The notes below the pieces were generated by a model, which saw nothing but the letters and a program-made list of their open reading frames with translations, had not been told where the DNA came from and made no database searches. Below are positions 16,551-25,471 of a stretch of 38,466 nucleotides of DNA, piece by piece; within the stretch, counting starts at the first letter, position 1; the number at the start of each line of letters is the position of its first letter. A program made the position numbers and the translations under genes. The stretch comes from Ferrimicrobium sp. (GTDB lineage: Bacteria > Actinomycetota > Acidimicrobiia > Acidimicrobiales > Acidimicrobiaceae). Location: positions 1-38,466 of the forward strand of contig NZ_DAHXOI010000023.1 in NCBI RefSeq assembly GCF_027364955.1, given 5' to 3'.

Positions 16551-17612
16551 GCGATTGAGTCGTAGCGCAAGTCCTGAGAGCAGCGTCGAGCCGAGGACGA
16601 CGGCCATGAGAATGGCGTAGTCGGTGTTGGACAAGACGCCTGACTGCAAGAAGACGAGGGCCATAGCGATGGTGACCTCGCCCCTGGCGAGCATGCCTGC
16701 CCCTACAGCTATTCGTACGTGGAGGTCTCCTGGGGTAGCGGCGCCAATGGCAAGACGAGAGATGAGCAGCGCGACCAGGATCAGGCTTGCGGATAGGAGA
16801 ACGTTGGCATAAACGAGCAGCGGTAGTCGGATGTCGTAGCCCGCGACCATGAAGAACACGGTTGGTAGTAGTCGCTCCAGGAAGGGCAACCAACGTCTGG
16901 CGGGTGCCCCAAGGTGAGCGGCGATTTCGTGACCATCGAAGACGCCAAGCAAGGCAGCGGAGACGCCACTGATGACCCCACCGATGGTGAGCACCACAAC
17001 TTTCGTGAAGATCAAGGCACTCGCCTTTGGCCGTATGAGGAGCATGGCACCCACAATCACGAGGGAGGCCGCCAAGGCGATGGTTGGGCTACCGGTCAGG
17101 CCAAAGGTAGCACCGGCCGCAAACAGTGGTGCGAGCACCAAGAGAGCGATGCCAAAAAAGTCGTCGGCGACGGCGGCGGAGATGATGATCGGATAACCAC
17201 TGCCCTCACCGGTTCCATGGGGTCGCAGCAGCCGTGCCGCGATACCCGCCGACGTGGGAATCGCGCTCAGGATGAGGGCAAGTTCCGCTAACCCGGCTGA
17301 TCGCTGCCAAGCCAGCATGGCAAAGCCAAGAGCGCCCAAAACGGTTGCGCCGATTGAGGCTAAGCCCAATCCTCGTGGCGTGAGCGGGCGGTGGCCGAGA
17401 TCGGCGAGCTCTACTCCAACGCCAAAGAGCAGTGCGAAGAGACCGATGTAGGCGACGATGCTCAAGCTCGCCGCATTCGCGTTGGCTCCAAGTGTGGATC
17501 GCATGAGTGCACCGACCACCAGGAGCACGATGGGCTCAGGGATGCGAAGCCAGCGCTGTGGGATCGTGCCAATGACGAGACCCACCACCACGATCATCAC
17601 CGTCTCGGTCAC
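16539..17612 (-). CDS. Monovalent cation:proton antiporter, CPA2 (NapA/KefB-like) transmembrane domain
   Basis: About 11-12 helices in 357 residues, which is the bare membrane domain without a KTN nucleotide-binding domain. The ion-binding double aspartate is present in helix 5 (IISAAVADDFFGIALLV). The conserved helix-10 signature appears as GMLARGEVTIAMA, and LLFGVGVELADL corresponds to the LFLxGLE signature of helix 3. It would exchange Na+ or K+ for H+, useful for pH homeostasis in an acid habitat. It overlaps the convergent lipoprotein gene by 12 bases. The ATG at 17612 has only a poor ribosome site. Confidence 0.85.
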   Translation of the reverse strand: MTETVMIVVVGLVIGTIPQRWLRIPEPIVLLVVGALMRSTLGANANAASLSIVAYIGLFALLFGVGVELADLGHRPLTPRGLGLASIGATVLGALGFAMLAWQRSAGLAELALILSAIPTSAGIAARLLRPHGTGEGSGYPIIISAAVADDFFGIALLVLAPLFAAGATFGLTGSPTIALAASLVIVGAMLLIRPKASALIFTKVVVLTIGGVISGVSAALLGVFDGHEIAAHLGAPARRWLPFLERLLPTVFFMVAGYDIRLPLLVYANVLLSASLILVALLISRLAIGAATPGDLHVRIAVGAGMLARGEVTIAMALVFLQSGVLSNTDYAILMAVVLGSTLLSGLALRLNRLGR

Positions 17613-17700
17613 CCGGCCTAACTCGCTTTCCCTTGGTGTCTACTGAGTGCTGAACTCCGCCGTCGTGACTGCGGAGGGCTTATTCCCCACCACTCCGGTT

Positions 17701-17706
17701 TAGCCT
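17701..17706 (+). promoter_or_regulatory. -10 box of a probable leaderless promoter
   Basis: TAGCCT (TANNNT) ends 7 nt before the ATG at 17714 and no Shine-Dalgarno sequence lies between. A weak -35-like CTTATT is at 17679-17684. Confidence 0.35.
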
Positions 17707-17713
17707 AGTAGCC

Positions 17714-18391
17714 ATGTTGGTTGTGGGAAAGTTGTTGCGCGGTGTCGCAGTGGTCGGTGTGCTCGGGGTCGTGCTTTCGGCGTGTCACTTTTCGAATGGA
17801 GATTACGGGCCGGCTTCTGCTGGGGCGTCGCTGCCGCCGACGAATGGGCCGGCCGGTGCATCGAGTTCAGGTAATAGCGCGACGGCCAAGCTCCTCGGTG
17901 GTGGTCTTACTGTACCGAAGACGGCGTCGACCTATGACGGAGCAGGATTTCCGATCCCGGACTATGGGCCGGTAAGCTACCATAACTACGTCAACGGTGA
18001 TCCAAAGTACCCCGCGACGATTGGTGTGAGAAACACGGCGTATGGGCAGATCCTGACGACCGAGAGCGGATATACCCTCTACGTCAGGTTGGGCGATGAG
18101 TTCCGAGACAGCAAGTGTTTTAAGATCTGCCTCGATGCCTTCCCTCCGGAGCTCACCAACGGTGCTCCACAGGCGGCGCCGGGTATCCTGGCTGCGGACC
18201 TTGGTGTCCTAACCGCGAATAACTCGTGGGAACAGGTCTCTTACGGAGGACGGCCCCTCTATCGATATCGGCTCGATACTAAGCCGGGCGAGATCAACGC
18301 AGAAGGCAAGGGGGGAATCTGGTACGTGGTCGGGGTCAATGGCCTCCCGATCACCAAACCCCTCGCTAAGTCCAGTGCGGCCAAGAGCTAA
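17714..18391 (+). CDS. Secreted lipoprotein with COG4315-type repeat (225 aa)
   Basis: The signal [12 protein letters not shown] gives a lipobox with cysteine near residue 24. After a Gly/Ser/Ala-rich linker, residues about 105-215 match the secreted-repeat lipoproteins: [19 protein letters not shown], a Cys pair ([13 protein letters not shown]), then [22 protein letters not shown] and GIWYVV. In better-known members this fold carries two copies of the Y-x(4)-D pattern; its function is unknown, and redox or metal roles have been suggested by context. Here the neighbour is a membrane Fe-S oxidoreductase, with which the 3' end overlaps by 4 bases on the opposite strand. Confidence 0.8.
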   Translation: MLVVGKLLRGVAVVGVLGVVLSACHFSNGDYGPASAGASLPPTNGPAGASSSGNSATAKLLGGGLTVPKTASTYDGAGFPIPDYGPVSYHNYVNGDPKYPATIGVRNTAYGQILTTESGYTLYVRLGDEFRDSKCFKICLDAFPPELTNGAPQAAPGILAADLGVLTANNSWEQVSYGGRPLYRYRLDTKPGEINAEGKGGIWYVVGVNGLPITKPLAKSSAAKS

Positions 18392-20388
18392 AGCGAACTC
18401 GTAAGGATCTGGGCGACATCTAGGACCTGCTTGCTCGGGTCAGCGGTACCCTCGGCTTGGCGGGCCTTCATGGCATCATCGAGCATGATCATGCAAAATG
18501 GACAGGCTGTTGAGACCACATCTGCACCTGTCTCAAGGGCCTGATCGGTGCGCTCGAGGTTGATTCGTTTCCCTATATTCTCTTCGAGCCACATGCGAGC
18601 GCCTCCTGCGCCGCAGCAGAACCCCTTCTCGCGACAGCGATGCATCTCCTTGGACTCGACACCAGGGATCGCTTCAAGCACCGAACGAGGCTCATCGTAG
18701 ACATGATTGTGACGGCCAAGGTAGCACGGATCGTGGTAGGTAACGCTCTTCTCAACTGGTTTGGTGGGGGTAATTCTCTGATCGGCGATGAGGCGGCTCA
18801 ACAGTTGGGAATGGTGAACGACCTCGTAGTTCCCGCCAAGTGCCGGGTATTCATTGGCGATCGAGTTGAAGCAATGTGGGCAGGAGACGATGACCTTGCG
18901 AGCGCCGACACTATTGAGCGTCTCGATGTTGGCCTGCGCTTGGGTCTGGTAGAGATACTCGTTGCCGATCCGTCTGGCGGGATCCCCGGTGCAGCTTTCG
19001 CGCGGGCCAAGGACGGCGAAGTTCACGCCTGCGTTGTGGAGCAGGGTGGCAATGGAACGGGTGACACGTTGTGCCCGCTCGTCGAGCGCGCCCGCACAAC
19101 CGACCCAGAAGAGATACTCGGTATCGGCACCGATGGTGTCTGCGACGACAGGGACCTCGAAATCGAGACCCTGCATCCAGTCAGCGCGATGACTGGCTCC
19201 TAGTCCCCATGGATCACCCTGGTTCTCGATGTTTCTGAGCATTGAGTTCGCCTCGGAAGGGAAACTCGACTCCATCAGCACCTGATATCGGCGAATGTCG
19301 ACGATCGTGTCAACGTGTTCGATGTCGACCGGACATGCTTGTACACACGCGCCACAAGTCGTGCAAGACCAAAGTACATCAGGATCGATCACGTCTGGGA
19401 CGAGGTTGTCGTCCAAGGAGGACCCTGAGAGCATCTTTTCCCGCAGACTCATGATGAGCAGTTTGGGAGAGAGGGGTTTGCCGGTTCCCCAGGCAGGACA
19501 CTGTTCTTGGCATCGACCACACTCGGTGCAGGCCAGCAGGTCGAGTCGTTGCTTCCATGTGGTCTGCTCGATCGTGCCAACGCCGAAGACGTCCTCCTCA
19601 GAGAGCGTCTCTGGATCCATGTTAGGGGTGGTCGCCAGCGCGCCGAGGGCGATGGGTCGTCGTGCAAAGGCGACGTTTAACGGCGCGGTGAAGATGTGGA
19701 GATGCTTCGAGTGGACGACGAAGATTAAGAAGCTGAAGATCACGGCGATGTTGAGTACGAGGAAGATGGACTCAAGGACGTAGTTGGTGTGTGCGCCCAT
19801 GTGGCGGAAGGGGATCGAAAGTACGTGAGACATGAAGGCAAAGTCCGAGTAGGGAAAGTCGCCGGTGTTGACTTGGAAAGCCCGATAGGCCAGGAGCGTG
19901 ATGATGACCGCGGCGATCCAGCCCAGCGTGATCCAGGCGGTCTTGGTGTGAGAACCGTAGAATCGTGAGTCGCGGTGCCGCTGTTCCGGGGCCTCACGAA
20001 TGCGAATGACGCTAAAGACACACACCGCCACTAAGACGGCGAGTGCAAAGAAGTCCTCAAGGAAACCCAACCAGCTATCGTGACCAATGAGGGGGATTGC
20101 AAAACGGCGGTCAAAGAGCAGACCAATCGCTTCGATGATGGTGGCGAGGAGAGTGGTAAAACCCCAGAAGGTGAAGAAGTGGGCGATACCGGGGACGGTT
20201 TTCGTCAGCAGCTTGCGCTGGCCGAGCACCTCAACAGCTTCCGCCTTGACTCCTTGCTCGGCGGTCGTGCGCCCACGCTCGACCTTTTTCCCGGCGCGGA
20301 CCACTCCAAAGAGGTACAGTCCACGCCGTGCAACCAGTGCAAGCGAGACCACGATGATCACTAGGCCGACGATGAGACGGTCGTCCAT
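18388..20388 (-). CDS. Membrane Fe-S oxidoreductase, fused NarI-like/HdrD (GlpC)-like protein (666 aa)
   Basis: Residues 1 to about 230 form a NarI-type cytochrome b domain with several helices and candidate heme ligands (H70, H196, H200, H226 and H229 region HSKHLH). Then come two 4Fe-4S motifs: C287/C290/C293/C297 ([12 protein letters not shown]) and C342/C345/C348/C352 ([12 protein letters not shown]). The C-terminal half has two CCG domains: [14 protein letters not shown] and [15 protein letters not shown]...GFCCGAGG. This is the architecture of actinobacterial HdrD-like proteins (Mycobacterium Rv0338c type), thought to pass electrons between quinone and a soluble donor such as ETF. Start ATG 20388 follows the strong site GAGGAGGAAGA. 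No ETF gene is adjacent in this window. Confidence 0.88.
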   Translation of the reverse strand: MDDRLIVGLVIIVVSLALVARRGLYLFGVVRAGKKVERGRTTAEQGVKAEAVEVLGQRKLLTKTVPGIAHFFTFWGFTTLLATIIEAIGLLFDRRFAIPLIGHDSWLGFLEDFFALAVLVAVCVFSVIRIREAPEQRHRDSRFYGSHTKTAWITLGWIAAVIITLLAYRAFQVNTGDFPYSDFAFMSHVLSIPFRHMGAHTNYVLESIFLVLNIAVIFSFLIFVVHSKHLHIFTAPLNVAFARRPIALGALATTPNMDPETLSEEDVFGVGTIEQTTWKQRLDLLACTECGRCQEQCPAWGTGKPLSPKLLIMSLREKMLSGSSLDDNLVPDVIDPDVLWSCTTCGACVQACPVDIEHVDTIVDIRRYQVLMESSFPSEANSMLRNIENQGDPWGLGASHRADWMQGLDFEVPVVADTIGADTEYLFWVGCAGALDERAQRVTRSIATLLHNAGVNFAVLGPRESCTGDPARRIGNEYLYQTQAQANIETLNSVGARKVIVSCPHCFNSIANEYPALGGNYEVVHHSQLLSRLIADQRITPTKPVEKSVTYHDPCYLGRHNHVYDEPRSVLEAIPGVESKEMHRCREKGFCCGAGGARMWLEENIGKRINLERTDQALETGADVVSTACPFCMIMLDDAMKARQAEGTADPSKQVLDVAQILTSSL

Positions 20389-20439
20389 TCTTCCTCCTCT
20401 AGTTGCCGTAGCGGCACCGTTACCAAGCTGATCACTATA

Positions 20440-20453
20440 TTACCCGTCGGTAA
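20440..20453. promoter_or_regulatory. Palindromic operator candidate before the Fe-S oxidoreductase gene
   Basis: TTACC-CGTC-GGTAA is a perfect inverted repeat (5-bp arms, 4-bp centre). A further GTTACC at 20419-20424 pairs with GGTAAC at 20449-20454 over a longer distance. It overlaps the likely -10 region (TAATAT/TATAGT on the minus strand) about 50-65 bases upstream of the ATG. The shape is that of a TetR-type operator; the regulator is not identifiable here. Confidence 0.4.
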
Positions 20454-20472
20454 CATCAATCACAAGCCTGCA

Positions 20473-21033
20473 CTATAGGTCGAGCTGATATCGGCTTGGC
20501 GTGGGGCCATCCTGACCTTGGTACTTACTCGCCAAACCATCCGATCCATAAGGATTATCGGCCGGAGTCGTCATCTCTAGGAACGAGATCTGCCCGATCT
20601 TCATACCTGGGTAGATTTTGATGGGTAGGTTGGCTACATTCGAGAGCTCTAGCGTGATGGTGCCCGAGAAGCCTGGATCGATGAAGCCAGCGGTCGAGTG
20701 GATAAGGAGCCCAAGTCGTCCGAGTGATGACTTGCCCTCCAGTCGACCGACGAGGTCGGGCCCAATGGAGACTCGCTCAACCGTCGCGCCCAAGACGAAT
20801 TCATTTGGATGGAGCATCAAGGCTCCATCCTGATCGACCTCGAGCAGCTCTGTCAGATCGTCGAGGGGTTCACGGACATCGATGAGGCCTTTCGAATAGT
20901 TTCGAAAGACCCGGAATTTGTTTCCAATTCGTAGATCGACGGAGGAAGGTTGGATGGCGTTCTCTGCCAGAGGGTCAATAAGAACCCGCTCGGTCTCAAG
21001 AGCTGCGATGATGGATCGATCGGACAAAATCAT
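20473..21033 (-). CDS. dcd: dCTP deaminase, probably the bifunctional dUMP-forming type
   Basis: 186 residues, starting MILSDRSI. Key regions: QPSSVDLRIGNKFRVF, HPNEFVLGATVERVSI, RLEGKSSLGRLGLLIHSTAGFIDPGFSGTITLELSN, PGMKIGQISFLEM and the C-terminal lid SKYQGQDGPTPSRYQLDL. The catalytic Glu lies in the TITLELSN strand. The sequence is closest by eye to the mycobacterial enzyme that both deaminates dCTP and hydrolyses dUTP to dUMP, feeding thymidylate synthesis. GGAG lies right before the ATG and a TAGTGT -10-like box 9 nt before it. It faces away from the downstream tRNA-Gly. Confidence 0.95.
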   Translation of the reverse strand: MILSDRSIIAALETERVLIDPLAENAIQPSSVDLRIGNKFRVFRNYSKGLIDVREPLDDLTELLEVDQDGALMLHPNEFVLGATVERVSIGPDLVGRLEGKSSLGRLGLLIHSTAGFIDPGFSGTITLELSNVANLPIKIYPGMKIGQISFLEMTTPADNPYGSDGLASKYQGQDGPTPSRYQLDL

Positions 21034-21109
21034 ACTCCAATTACACTAACCCTTAGCGATTGACCCTACCGACGTCCATTTGGGGGTAGTTTGGGGAATT
21101 CGCAAAATT

Positions 21110-21183
21110 GCGGGCGTAGTTCAGCGGCAGAACATCAGCTTCCCAAGCTGAGAACGCGGGTTCGATTCCCGTCGCCCGCTCCA
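21110..21183 (+). tRNA. tRNA-Gly (anticodon CCC)
   Basis: Acceptor stem GCGGGCG pairs with CGCCCGC (21173-21179), discriminator T, then encoded CCA. The anticodon arm is TCAGC-TTCCCAA-GCTGA, giving anticodon CCC. The D arm GTTCAGCGGCAGAAC and T arm CGGGTTCGATTCCCG are complete. The 3' half is the attachment site for the integrated element that follows; the gene is intact despite integration. Confidence 0.96.
21146..21181 (+). other. attL: tRNA-Gly 3' half
   Basis: AGCTGAGAACGCG followed by GGTTCGATTCCC and the acceptor 3' strand through base C21181. It matches 25472-25507 at 35 of 36 positions, and covers the anticodon-stem 3' strand to the acceptor end, a standard tyrosine-integrase crossover region. 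Confidence 0.85.
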
Positions 21184-21407
21184 GACAACAGGACTGTTCA
21201 GTGGTTGTTTTAGACGCCAAGCCAATTCATATCGCTTCTGAAGGCTATCCTCAGACCACATTTGGACCACATTGCATACGTTTTTACGGACAGAGTAGGG
21301 ACAGCAGAGCCGCGGGCTCGGCATCAGATGCGAACTGCCAAACCTTGTCGAAAACTCGATTCGGATAGCTGGTCAGGCCAACTATCCGATTCAATCGGTG
21401 GTTCAGT

Positions 21408-22124
21408 TTACTTCTGTTGGTCGGATGGTGGGCTGCTACGCCCAATGTGCACAACCTCCGTAGATTCGACAAGGCTCGACAGTGCAGCTGCTGTCGCCCT
21501 ATCTCTGTCCTCAGCAGCGTGTTGGTATATCAGAGCCGCCCTGGGCGAAGCATGTCCCATTCGAGCCATCAGTTCTCTCGTGCTCGCACCAGTTGCCCCA
21601 GCCCAGGTGTTCCCTGAATGACGGAGGCCATGGAGGTGTAGGTCGCTCCTACCGATGCTTCGACGCGCTTGATCCCAGAACTTCTGCAGAACATGGACAC
21701 GTAGTGGACCACCTTGGACCCCTGTGAGTAGTAATGCATCTGGTTCCGGCGAGACATAGCAATCCAAATGCTTTACGAGCGCAAGTGTGATGTGAGGTGG
21801 CACTGCAACTGTCCGGAGTCCAGCCTGTGACTTTGGCGGTCCGACAACTGTCGACCCATCTCAGAGCTGTTGACGAGTGGTTTCAACGCGGACGGTCCCG
21901 TGCTTTAGGTCAACGTCTTTGCGTCGGAGTCCGAAAAGCTCGCCGCGACGTAGTCCGCACCAGGCCGCCAAGAGCACTAGCGCCATCAACCGCACTGGCA
22001 TCGCCTGAGTCAAGGCGTCAACCTCTGCAATCGTAGCTGTCGGGCGTTCCGCAGCCCGCTCCACTCCTGCTTGGAAACACTTGCCTGGACGCTGAAGGCC
22101 TGGTGTGCCTTGCTCGCACCTATC
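21408..22124 (-). pseudogene. Tyrosine-recombinase integrase, 5' truncated and broken by one stop
   Basis: Two open segments in the same frame are separated by a single TGA at 21861-21863; sequence on both sides of the stop continues the family pattern (VRVETTRQQL-stop-DGSTVVGPPKSQAGLRTV). The catalytic set is present: first Arg in CGLRRGELFG, H-x-x-R in HGLRHSGNTW, and final His and Tyr in MGHASPRAALIYQHA. The N-terminal SAM-like domain is missing: recognisable sequence fades near 22124, about 60 bases before the IS3 end. The gene reads toward attL, as integrases of tRNA islands do. Function is lost unless the stop is suppressed. Confidence 0.85.
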
Positions 22125-22184
22125 TCACCTCGCTGGGCCAACAAGCACAATATGGAGCGTCAGCTTCTGTTGGGGATTGAGTTT

Positions 22185-23507
22185 TGGACTTCCTCACCAA
22201 ATGGGACACTGAACTCCGCTTACCTATGCAGCCTGTAGCGTAGCGGCTTGTTCGAACGCCAAACGGCAATACATAATCGATGCCTGAGAAAGCCTCTTCC
22301 GGTTGTACCACTCAGTTTCTGATCAACGATCGGAGAACGTGGGCCCTCTCAGGTGCTACAAGTCGGTTTGGCAGACGAGCGCTGTTTTGAGTGACGCCCA
22401 CAACGATTGGCGCCATTTGCGTTGTCATAACTTCTCCCCAGCGTTCGGCATCGATTGGGGCATTTCCGAGAGCTTTAGGATCTCTCGGAAGTCGTCACTG
22501 GTGTATTGTGACCCGAGGCTGGAATGGGAAATAGTCGTCGGCAACAGTGCTCCGCCCCGAACGGCTTGTGCCCGGTTCAAGGCATCAAGGAACAATGGAG
22601 TGTCCATCGTGTCGCTCATCTTGCAACCAAGCATCCTCTTCGAACACGCATCCATAACGGTGACCAGAGAGCCAGCCCTCCCTCAGTTCGCATGAAAGGG
22701 TGCCGATGTAGGTCACATCGCTAACGACATGAGCTTGTCAATCGCATCAACGGGGAACTTGCTCTTCAGAAAGATCATCACTCTTCTTGGCATGACGATC
22801 AGGCCTCGTCTCCGATGGTCTTGGCGCGTCCCACTTGCTCCCTCAGATGCCGAGCTCATCCATCAGGCGACCTACGGTGGCAACCGAGACCTCGACGCCA
22901 CGGGCCCGAGAGCTCGCGTGTGAGCCCCATAGATGCTCCGGTTGACCCGAAAGGCCTCCAGGACGTGCTTGCTTCGCACGCTTCACGGGCCATACACGCC
23001 GTCTCGTAGACCTTGCGCCCTTCGGCGTTCCAGCGGTAATGCGCTGACCATGAGACGCATAAGACTCGACAAAGGATAGCTACTGGAAATTCGGCCGCAC
23101 TCGTATCGATGAAGCAGATAGATCAGTTCTGCGTCAGTCTCCTTGACTCGGGAAGGTCCGAAAATCGTTGGAAGATTTCGCGTCCCACTCTGAGCTGCTC
23201 GTTGTCTTTACTAATCCTACGGTTCTCTGCAGCAAGATCCGGGGTCACCCCCCCCACATCTCGCCGTTCCTTGCGAGCCTTGTCAACCTAGTTCGAGAGG
23301 GTTGCCTTCGAGATGCCAAGATCCTCGGCTACCTGCTGGACCGACAAGTTCCCGCTCTCGGAAAGTCTGACCACACCTTTTTGCATTCGTCGTCAAAATT
23401 ATCGACGAGTCTTCTCTTTCCTAGTTTTGGAGTTCTTGGCGTTTCTCCCATACCTCTATTCTCCTCGTTCTGAGGGAGAACCGTGTCCCGTATCGTGAGT
23501 AGTTTCA
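22185..23507 (-). mobile_element. Degenerate IS3-family insertion sequence with recognisable ends (1323 bp)
   Basis: Terminal inverted repeats are readable: TGGACTTCCTCACCAAATGG (start of the 27 bases at 22185-22211) against the reverse complement of 23481-23507, which starts TGAAACTACTCACGATACGG. They agree at 19 of 27 positions and both begin TG, as IS3 elements do. The length is normal for the family. The interior encodes OrfA then OrfB on the minus strand with many frameshifts. No clear target duplication remains, so the insertion is old. Confidence 0.75.
22224..23451 (-). pseudogene. IS3-family transposase OrfA/OrfB, multiply frameshifted
   Basis: OrfA starts at ATG 23451 (MGETPRTPKLGKRRLVDNFD), shifts frame, continues as an HTH-like segment (LSVQQVAEDLGISKATLSN) and later RISKDNEQLRVGREIFQRF. 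OrfB fragments follow: AAEFPVAILCRVLCVSWSAHY, RVNRSIYGAH, VSVATVGRLMDELGI, SDVTYIGT, then MLGCKMSDTMDTPLFLDAL and HSSLGSQYTSDDF with the catalytic-core region, and the end WYNRKRLSQASIMYCRLAF before the TAG at 22224. At least five frame changes or stops are visible, so no active enzyme can be made. Confidence 0.82.
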
Positions 23508-23810
23508 GGATCGTGTCACAGAAAGTGTTCTCTTTGAGTGGTAGTTTCGGATGCTTTGTTAATCCTATTTTACCAGGTCAGGGGGCACTTTCTTCAGTTT
23601 TGGGAGGACCAATTCTAGAAGTCGGTCGGTACTTCTAGGCTTAAATAGTAGATTCGTGTCAAATGGATGTACCCCCTGTCGGTATGCGGTGGATATGTAG
23701 ATCGCCGGATGCGCGTGCGATGCAACTGTGGGACATGCACGCTGGACCGAATTCTAGCTTGACGCGGTGGCCGCAAGCGTCGGAATGGGTACAACGAGGG
23801 TCATAAAAAC
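23508..23810. other. Non-coding stretch with a second IS-end-like sequence
   Basis: No gene is recognisable. At 23525-23549 a sequence ending GGTAGTTTC resembles the IS3 end at 23483-23507 (15 of 25 positions, including the 8-base GTAGTTTC), so an older nested or related insertion end may lie here. The missing N-terminal part of the integrase is not found on this side of the IS. Confidence 0.35.
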
Positions 23811-24092
23811 TCACGCCAATTCCAACTCCACATGAACCTGCCGACCGCTAGCCGTGGCAATGTTTACTAACGCATCAAGGGAGAAACGCGATACTCGACC
23901 ACGGAGAAGATCGTTCATCCTCGGTTGAGTAACGCCACAGTGTTTGGCCGCTTCTGCTTGTGTCCATCCACTTTCTTCCACGATGGCTGCAATTTTTTGC
24001 ATGAGTTCTGCTCGTGCACGTAGATTTGCCGCTTGCTCTGGCGTATCCGCAATCGCATCCCACACGCTTTCGTAGTTATCGGTCTTTGTCAT
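23811..24092 (-). CDS. Antitoxin, XRE-type helix-turn-helix (HigA-like, 93 aa)
   Basis: A Cro/C1-type HTH occupies about residues 38-90: IVEESGWTQAEAAKHCGVTQPRMNDLLRGRVSRFSLDALVNIATASG. This is the COG5606-like family whose members neutralise and co-repress with Gp49-like toxins. Its start overlaps the toxin end by 17 bases, so the two are co-translated from one transcript, toxin first. The full frame is intact although genes around it are decayed. Confidence 0.88.
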   Translation of the reverse strand: MTKTDNYESVWDAIADTPEQAANLRARAELMQKIAAIVEESGWTQAEAAKHCGVTQPRMNDLLRGRVSRFSLDALVNIATASGRQVHVELELA

Positions 24093-24420
24093 TTTTATCT
24101 CCCATCAGTTCATTGAACCGTCTCTTGGCTACATCTATGTCTCGCATAGATGTAGCTTGTGTCTTTTTAGCAAAAACGTGAAGAACTACCACCCTGTCAA
24201 TGAGGCGAGCTGTGTAGATTACCCGATACGCGCCGGTGTCATCACGCACTCTGATTTCTTCGACACCCTTGCCAACTGAAGGCATCGGTTTGAAATCGTC
24301 GGGCTGCTCTCCATGTTGCACCTTGTCTATCTGATAGCCAGCATCCATCCGGACATCTTCTGGAAAGTCTCGTAGACGCTTCAGCGAGTCACCAAGAAAC
24401 TGTACGGCTTCACTTTTCAA
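24076..24420 (-). CDS. Toxin, RelE/HigB superfamily (phage Gp49-like, 114 aa)
   Basis: The pattern AVQFLGDSLKRLRDFPEDVRMDAGYQIDKVQHG, then DFKPMPSVGKGVEEIRVRDDTGAYRVIYTAR and VVVLHVFAKKTQATSMRDIDVAKRR, is the Gp49-like HigB family (COG4679). These are mRNA interferases that cut translated mRNA on the ribosome; the basic and aromatic residues of the family (RVIYTAR, FAKKTQ) are kept. The start is a TTG at 24420, which gives the usual family length; it directly abuts a palindromic promoter. Order toxin-antitoxin is that of HigBA systems. Confidence 0.88.
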   Translation of the reverse strand: MKSEAVQFLGDSLKRLRDFPEDVRMDAGYQIDKVQHGEQPDDFKPMPSVGKGVEEIRVRDDTGAYRVIYTARLIDRVVVLHVFAKKTQATSMRDIDVAKRRFNELMGDKNDKDR

Positions 24421-24440
24421 GTATATCAGTATGGATATAC
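24421..24440. promoter_or_regulatory. Promoter/operator palindrome of the toxin-antitoxin operon
   Basis: GTATAT-CAGTATGG-ATATAC is a perfect inverted repeat with 6-bp arms and an 8-bp centre. On the minus strand the centre holds CATACT (24428-24433), a -10 box 7 nt before the TTG start of the toxin. A bound antitoxin dimer would block the promoter; the transcript would be leaderless. Confidence 0.65.
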
Positions 24441-24779
24441 TTCGCCGGCAGGTCCACCTGTCTCGAGTTCGTGTTCCACCTTCTCGTTGCCGTCAGACCT
24501 GTTCGGTGCATAAATAGATGACATGCCAACTCTTCGGATTTAACGGTCAATTTTGGTTGACGGGTGAGCTAAGCCTGGAATCGGTTCGAGAGTGGTACAA
24601 GGGCTCTGCCAGAATGGGATTACGAAAATCCTAGCCCCGGAGAGCCTGCGAGGAAGAACCTCATGCTCAAATAGCGTAGATCTTCACTTGGCGACTGCGA
24701 CGTCACTTTGATCGGTATTGACGATCCAACAGCTATCCCGACTTGGATTCTGCTGCGTTTTCACGTAGAGTGTCGCGCC
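24441..24779. other. Non-coding stretch inside the element
   Basis: No gene, repeat or motif that I can support. Open frames here are short and lack ribosome sites. It lies between the toxin promoter and the ISL3 fragment. Confidence 0.4.
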
Positions 24780-25081
24780 GCACTGCATGAGAAGGGTGAA
24801 CCCGCACCCGGGACGAGCCCGGGTAAACGCAACCAGGTGATCAGGAATACCTGGCATTCGAAGAAGTCCTGATGTCGCCAGCTCTTCTCTATCGTGTCGT
24901 GCGCTAGACAGGCCGACTTGCAATATCCCTCGATGGGGCATGCGAAGCGCGATCCGCGTGGAAAGTCGCGACCGATCTGGAGCATTCCAACTTCTCTGGC
25001 AAAATCTACCGAGGTCACCTGCCACGGCGGTGCGAGTCCCAACGCTGGTCCAAACATCGAAACCTGGATTGTCTCATTCAT
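24780..25081 (-). pseudogene. ISL3-family transposase, N-terminal fragment with frameshift
   Basis: From ATG 25081: MNETIQVSMFGPALGL-PPW-VTSVDF, then IGRDFPRGSRFACPIEG, CLAHDTIEKSWRHQDFFE, the pattern of the ISL3 transposase N-terminal zinc-finger region. A frameshift near 24860 moves to the frame reading RMPGIPDHLVAFTRARPGCGFTLLMQ, which matches the next ISL3 block. The DDE catalytic domain is absent. The cysteine set of the zinc finger is already altered. This is a dead fragment within the tRNA-Gly element. Confidence 0.7.
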
Positions 25082-25105
25082 CTCCTTCTTGACCACTCGA
25101 GCCAC

Positions 25106-25471
25106 AGTGCCAGAACCAGGTCATAATGTCATAAATTATCGGGGCTATCCACATGATCTAGCGAGGAGCCCGACATCACACCGGAGCCGCTCACAAACGA
25201 ATCCGAGGTCGCATCTGTGGATTCGGATTGCCAGACGTAAGAGCCGTATTCTCAATAGCTTGTCAGCTATCTGTTGGATCGATGCACTGATCATAGACCG
25301 GGACTTGCCATGGGGAAAGCAAAGCCTTCCATGGTAGCCGCCTAAATCAGACCACAAAATAGTGGCTTGCAACGAATACTAGTGGACTATCCATTCCCTG
25401 CCTCACCAGGATATCTCCTGAAAACATGCCGGTCGGAGGTGTACGTAAATTGTGCCCATATCAGCGCCCTG
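25106..25471. other. Non-coding stretch between ISL3 fragment and attR
   Basis: No gene recognised on either strand; the open frames here have no family resemblance and no ribosome sites. Confidence 0.4.

Noticed and set aside
21861-21863. Recoding of UGA (selenocysteine or readthrough) in the integrase
   Set aside because: No SECIS-like hairpin was seen and the gene is already missing its N-terminal domain, so a plain nonsense mutation is simpler.
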